Source: an uncultured Oscillospiraceae bacterium (GTDB taxonomy: Bacteria > Bacillota > Clostridia > Oscillospirales > Acutalibacteraceae). From it: a stretch of DNA of 15,292 nt. Under the pieces are notes generated by a model. It did no database searches. It was not told the origin of the DNA and saw nothing but the letters and a program-made list of their open reading frames with translations. The position numbers were made by a program, and so were the translations under genes. The stretch is taken from the NCBI GenBank assembly GCA_900552225.1, contig URYX01000025.1, positions 1 through 15,292 on the forward strand, given 5' to 3'. Positions within the stretch are counted from its first letter, which is position 1. Each line of letters begins with the position of its first letter. Of the stretch, positions 14,599 through 15,292 are shown piece by piece.

Positions 14599-15063
14599 AT
14601 GGGCGGAGATATGATAGCCGGGCTGTACCGGCTGCCGGACGAAACGGATACGGCGGGGACGCGCATTGTCCGGGCCTTTGTCGGTGACAAGCCGGAAATT
14701 CTCGGATTTGTCCGGACGCATTTTCCCCACTGGGAGGGGGAAATCGAGCACTCCCTGCTGCAGGAAACCCCGAAATGCTTTTTGGCGGTGCAGGACGGCC
14801 GGATCGTCGGCGTGGCCGCGTTCGACGCCTCCGCCCGCGGGTTTTTCGGGCCGATCGGCGTAGACGGCTCCTGCCGCGGGCAGGGCCTCGGCCGGGCCCT
14901 GCTGCTGCGCACCCTGCACGCCATGCGGGAATACGGCTATGCCTATGCCGTCATCGGCTGGGTCGATGAGGCGGCGGAGTTTTACCGCAAGACCGTCGGC
15001 GCGGAGTTTATTCCGGGCGGCGAGCCGGAGCACAGCGTCTACTCCAACAAGATCTCCCTGTAA
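14599..15063 (+). CDS. GNAT family N-acetyltransferase
   Basis: A 154-residue acetyl-CoA-dependent acyltransferase of unknown substrate. The acetyl-CoA-binding motif A is clear, GPIGVDGSCRGQGLGRALL (84-102), with the RGQGLG pyrophosphate loop. FYRKTVGAEFIPG near 128-140 matches the C-terminal part of the fold. The start at 14599 has GGAGG 8 nt upstream. Longer in-frame readings run back into the permease gene and are rejected. It lies 58 nt after the permease, behind its own promoter, and ends before a strong hairpin. A role in modifying the compound exported by the ABC system is only a positional guess. Confidence 0.9.
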   Translation: MGGDMIAGLYRLPDETDTAGTRIVRAFVGDKPEILGFVRTHFPHWEGEIEHSLLQETPKCFLAVQDGRIVGVAAFDASARGFFGPIGVDGSCRGQGLGRALLLRTLHAMREYGYAYAVIGWVDEAAEFYRKTVGAEFIPGGEPEHSVYSNKISL

Positions 15064-15085
15064 CACAAATTTTCATTCAAGCAGG

Positions 15086-15145
15086 CAGCCCCGCACTGAC
15101 GGCTCCGGATCTACCGGGCGGTCGGTGCGGGGCTGTGTTGTGTAT
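15086..15145 (+). terminator. Terminator-like hairpin after the GNAT gene
   Basis: A 15-bp stem, CAGCCCCGCACTGAC (15086-15100) with GTCGGTGCGGGGCTG (15121-15135), holds a single G-T wobble. The 20-nt loop includes a short CCGG self-match. The following TGTTGTGTAT is only moderately T-rich, but stem strength and position 22 nt after the stop support termination of the plus-strand genes. Confidence 0.75.
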
Positions 15146-15160
15146 ACCGTGAGGCGGGTT

Positions 15161-15206
15161 CTCTCCCTCAGTCGGCTGCGCCGACAGCTCCCTCGTCAGA
15201 GGGAGC
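15161..15206. repeat. Interspersed palindromic intergenic repeat
   Basis: Two adjacent perfect hairpins. GTCGGC-TGC-GCCGAC lies at 15171-15185 and GCTCCCTC-GTCA-GAGGGAGC at 15187-15206. The CTCCCTC at 15163-15169 can also pair with GAGGGAG at 15199-15205, giving an alternative cruciform around the first hairpin. From memory this pattern recurs between genes of Faecalibacterium-like genomes. No search was made. Confidence 0.6.
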
Positions 15207-15208
15207 AG

Positions 15209-15240
15209 AGCGTGTCAAAAAACTATGTTTTTGACACGCT
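15209..15240. repeat. Perfect 13-bp inverted repeat
   Basis: AGCGTGTCAAAAA (15209-15221) and TTTTTGACACGCT (15228-15240) flank a 6-nt ACTATG loop. The A/T runs are inside the stem and no T-run follows it on either strand, so it does not look like an ordinary intrinsic terminator. With the preceding hairpins and a further CGCCT/AGGCG stem at 15277-15290 it probably belongs to one mobile, MITE-like intergenic repeat that continues past the window. No gene is visible between 15064 and 15292. Confidence 0.6.
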
Positions 15241-15292
15241 TGGAGGCTGTCTGAAAGGCTGCAGGGGCAAGGAGTGCGCCTCTGTAGGCGTA

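Noticed and set aside
15209..15240. CRISPR repeat or intrinsic terminator
   Set aside because: Only one copy, no spacers, and no T-run outside the stem; it fits an interspersed palindromic repeat better.

Overview
The window is GC-rich, roughly 60% by eye, and reads as the chromosome of a high-GC Clostridia member, most plausibly in the Oscillospiraceae (Ruminococcaceae) group. That placement is inference. It rests on trmK, rqcH (NFACT), a Ser-46-type HPr, a DUF1858 protein, a YtrA-type GntR regulator with its ABC transporter, strong AGGAGG ribosome binding sites, and an interspersed repeat of a kind I associate with Faecalibacterium-like genomes. I recognise no phage, IS transposase, CRISPR, rRNA or tRNA gene.

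Layout: the left 11 kb is coded almost entirely on the minus strand. In transcription order (right to left) it holds a DUF1858 protein, trmK, a Nif3-family metal protein, rqcH, rpiB, a membrane-anchored GT2 glycosyltransferase, an SGNH/DUF4886 hydrolase, an alpha-phosphoglucomutase (pgcA), a CDF metal exporter, rimM and trmD. After a 347-bp gap comes an independently promoted and terminated HPr gene (ptsH). Many junctions are translationally coupled: 4-nt overlaps at trmK/nif3, rqcH/rpiB and GT2/SGNH, and an 11-nt overlap at rimM/trmD. One long operon or two or three nested ones is likely.

The right 4 kb is on the plus strand. A near-consensus promoter carrying a 31-bp palindromic operator drives a three-gene cassette joined by 4-nt ATGA overlaps: a GntR/YtrA-like repressor, an ABC ATPase, and a 711-residue permease with a large C-terminal extracytoplasmic domain. 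A second near-consensus promoter, whose -35 box overlaps the permease stop codon, drives a GNAT acetyltransferase that ends at a strong hairpin. The last 230 bp hold no gene but several inverted repeats that look like an intergenic mobile repeat.

How the genes fit together: trmK, trmD and rimM serve tRNA and ribosome maturation, and rqcH rescues stalled ribosomes, so translation quality control dominates the minus strand. pgcA (glucose-1-phosphate supply), the GT2 enzyme (probable polyprenyl-phosphate sugar transfer) and the SGNH hydrolase could form a surface-glycan modification branch. The GntR-ABC cassette looks like a self-regulated, envelope-stress or antibiotic-responsive exporter. I found no convincing wholly new system. 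The best second-look items are the GntR-ABC-GNAT block with its two promoters, the GT2-SGNH pair, and the right-end repeat.
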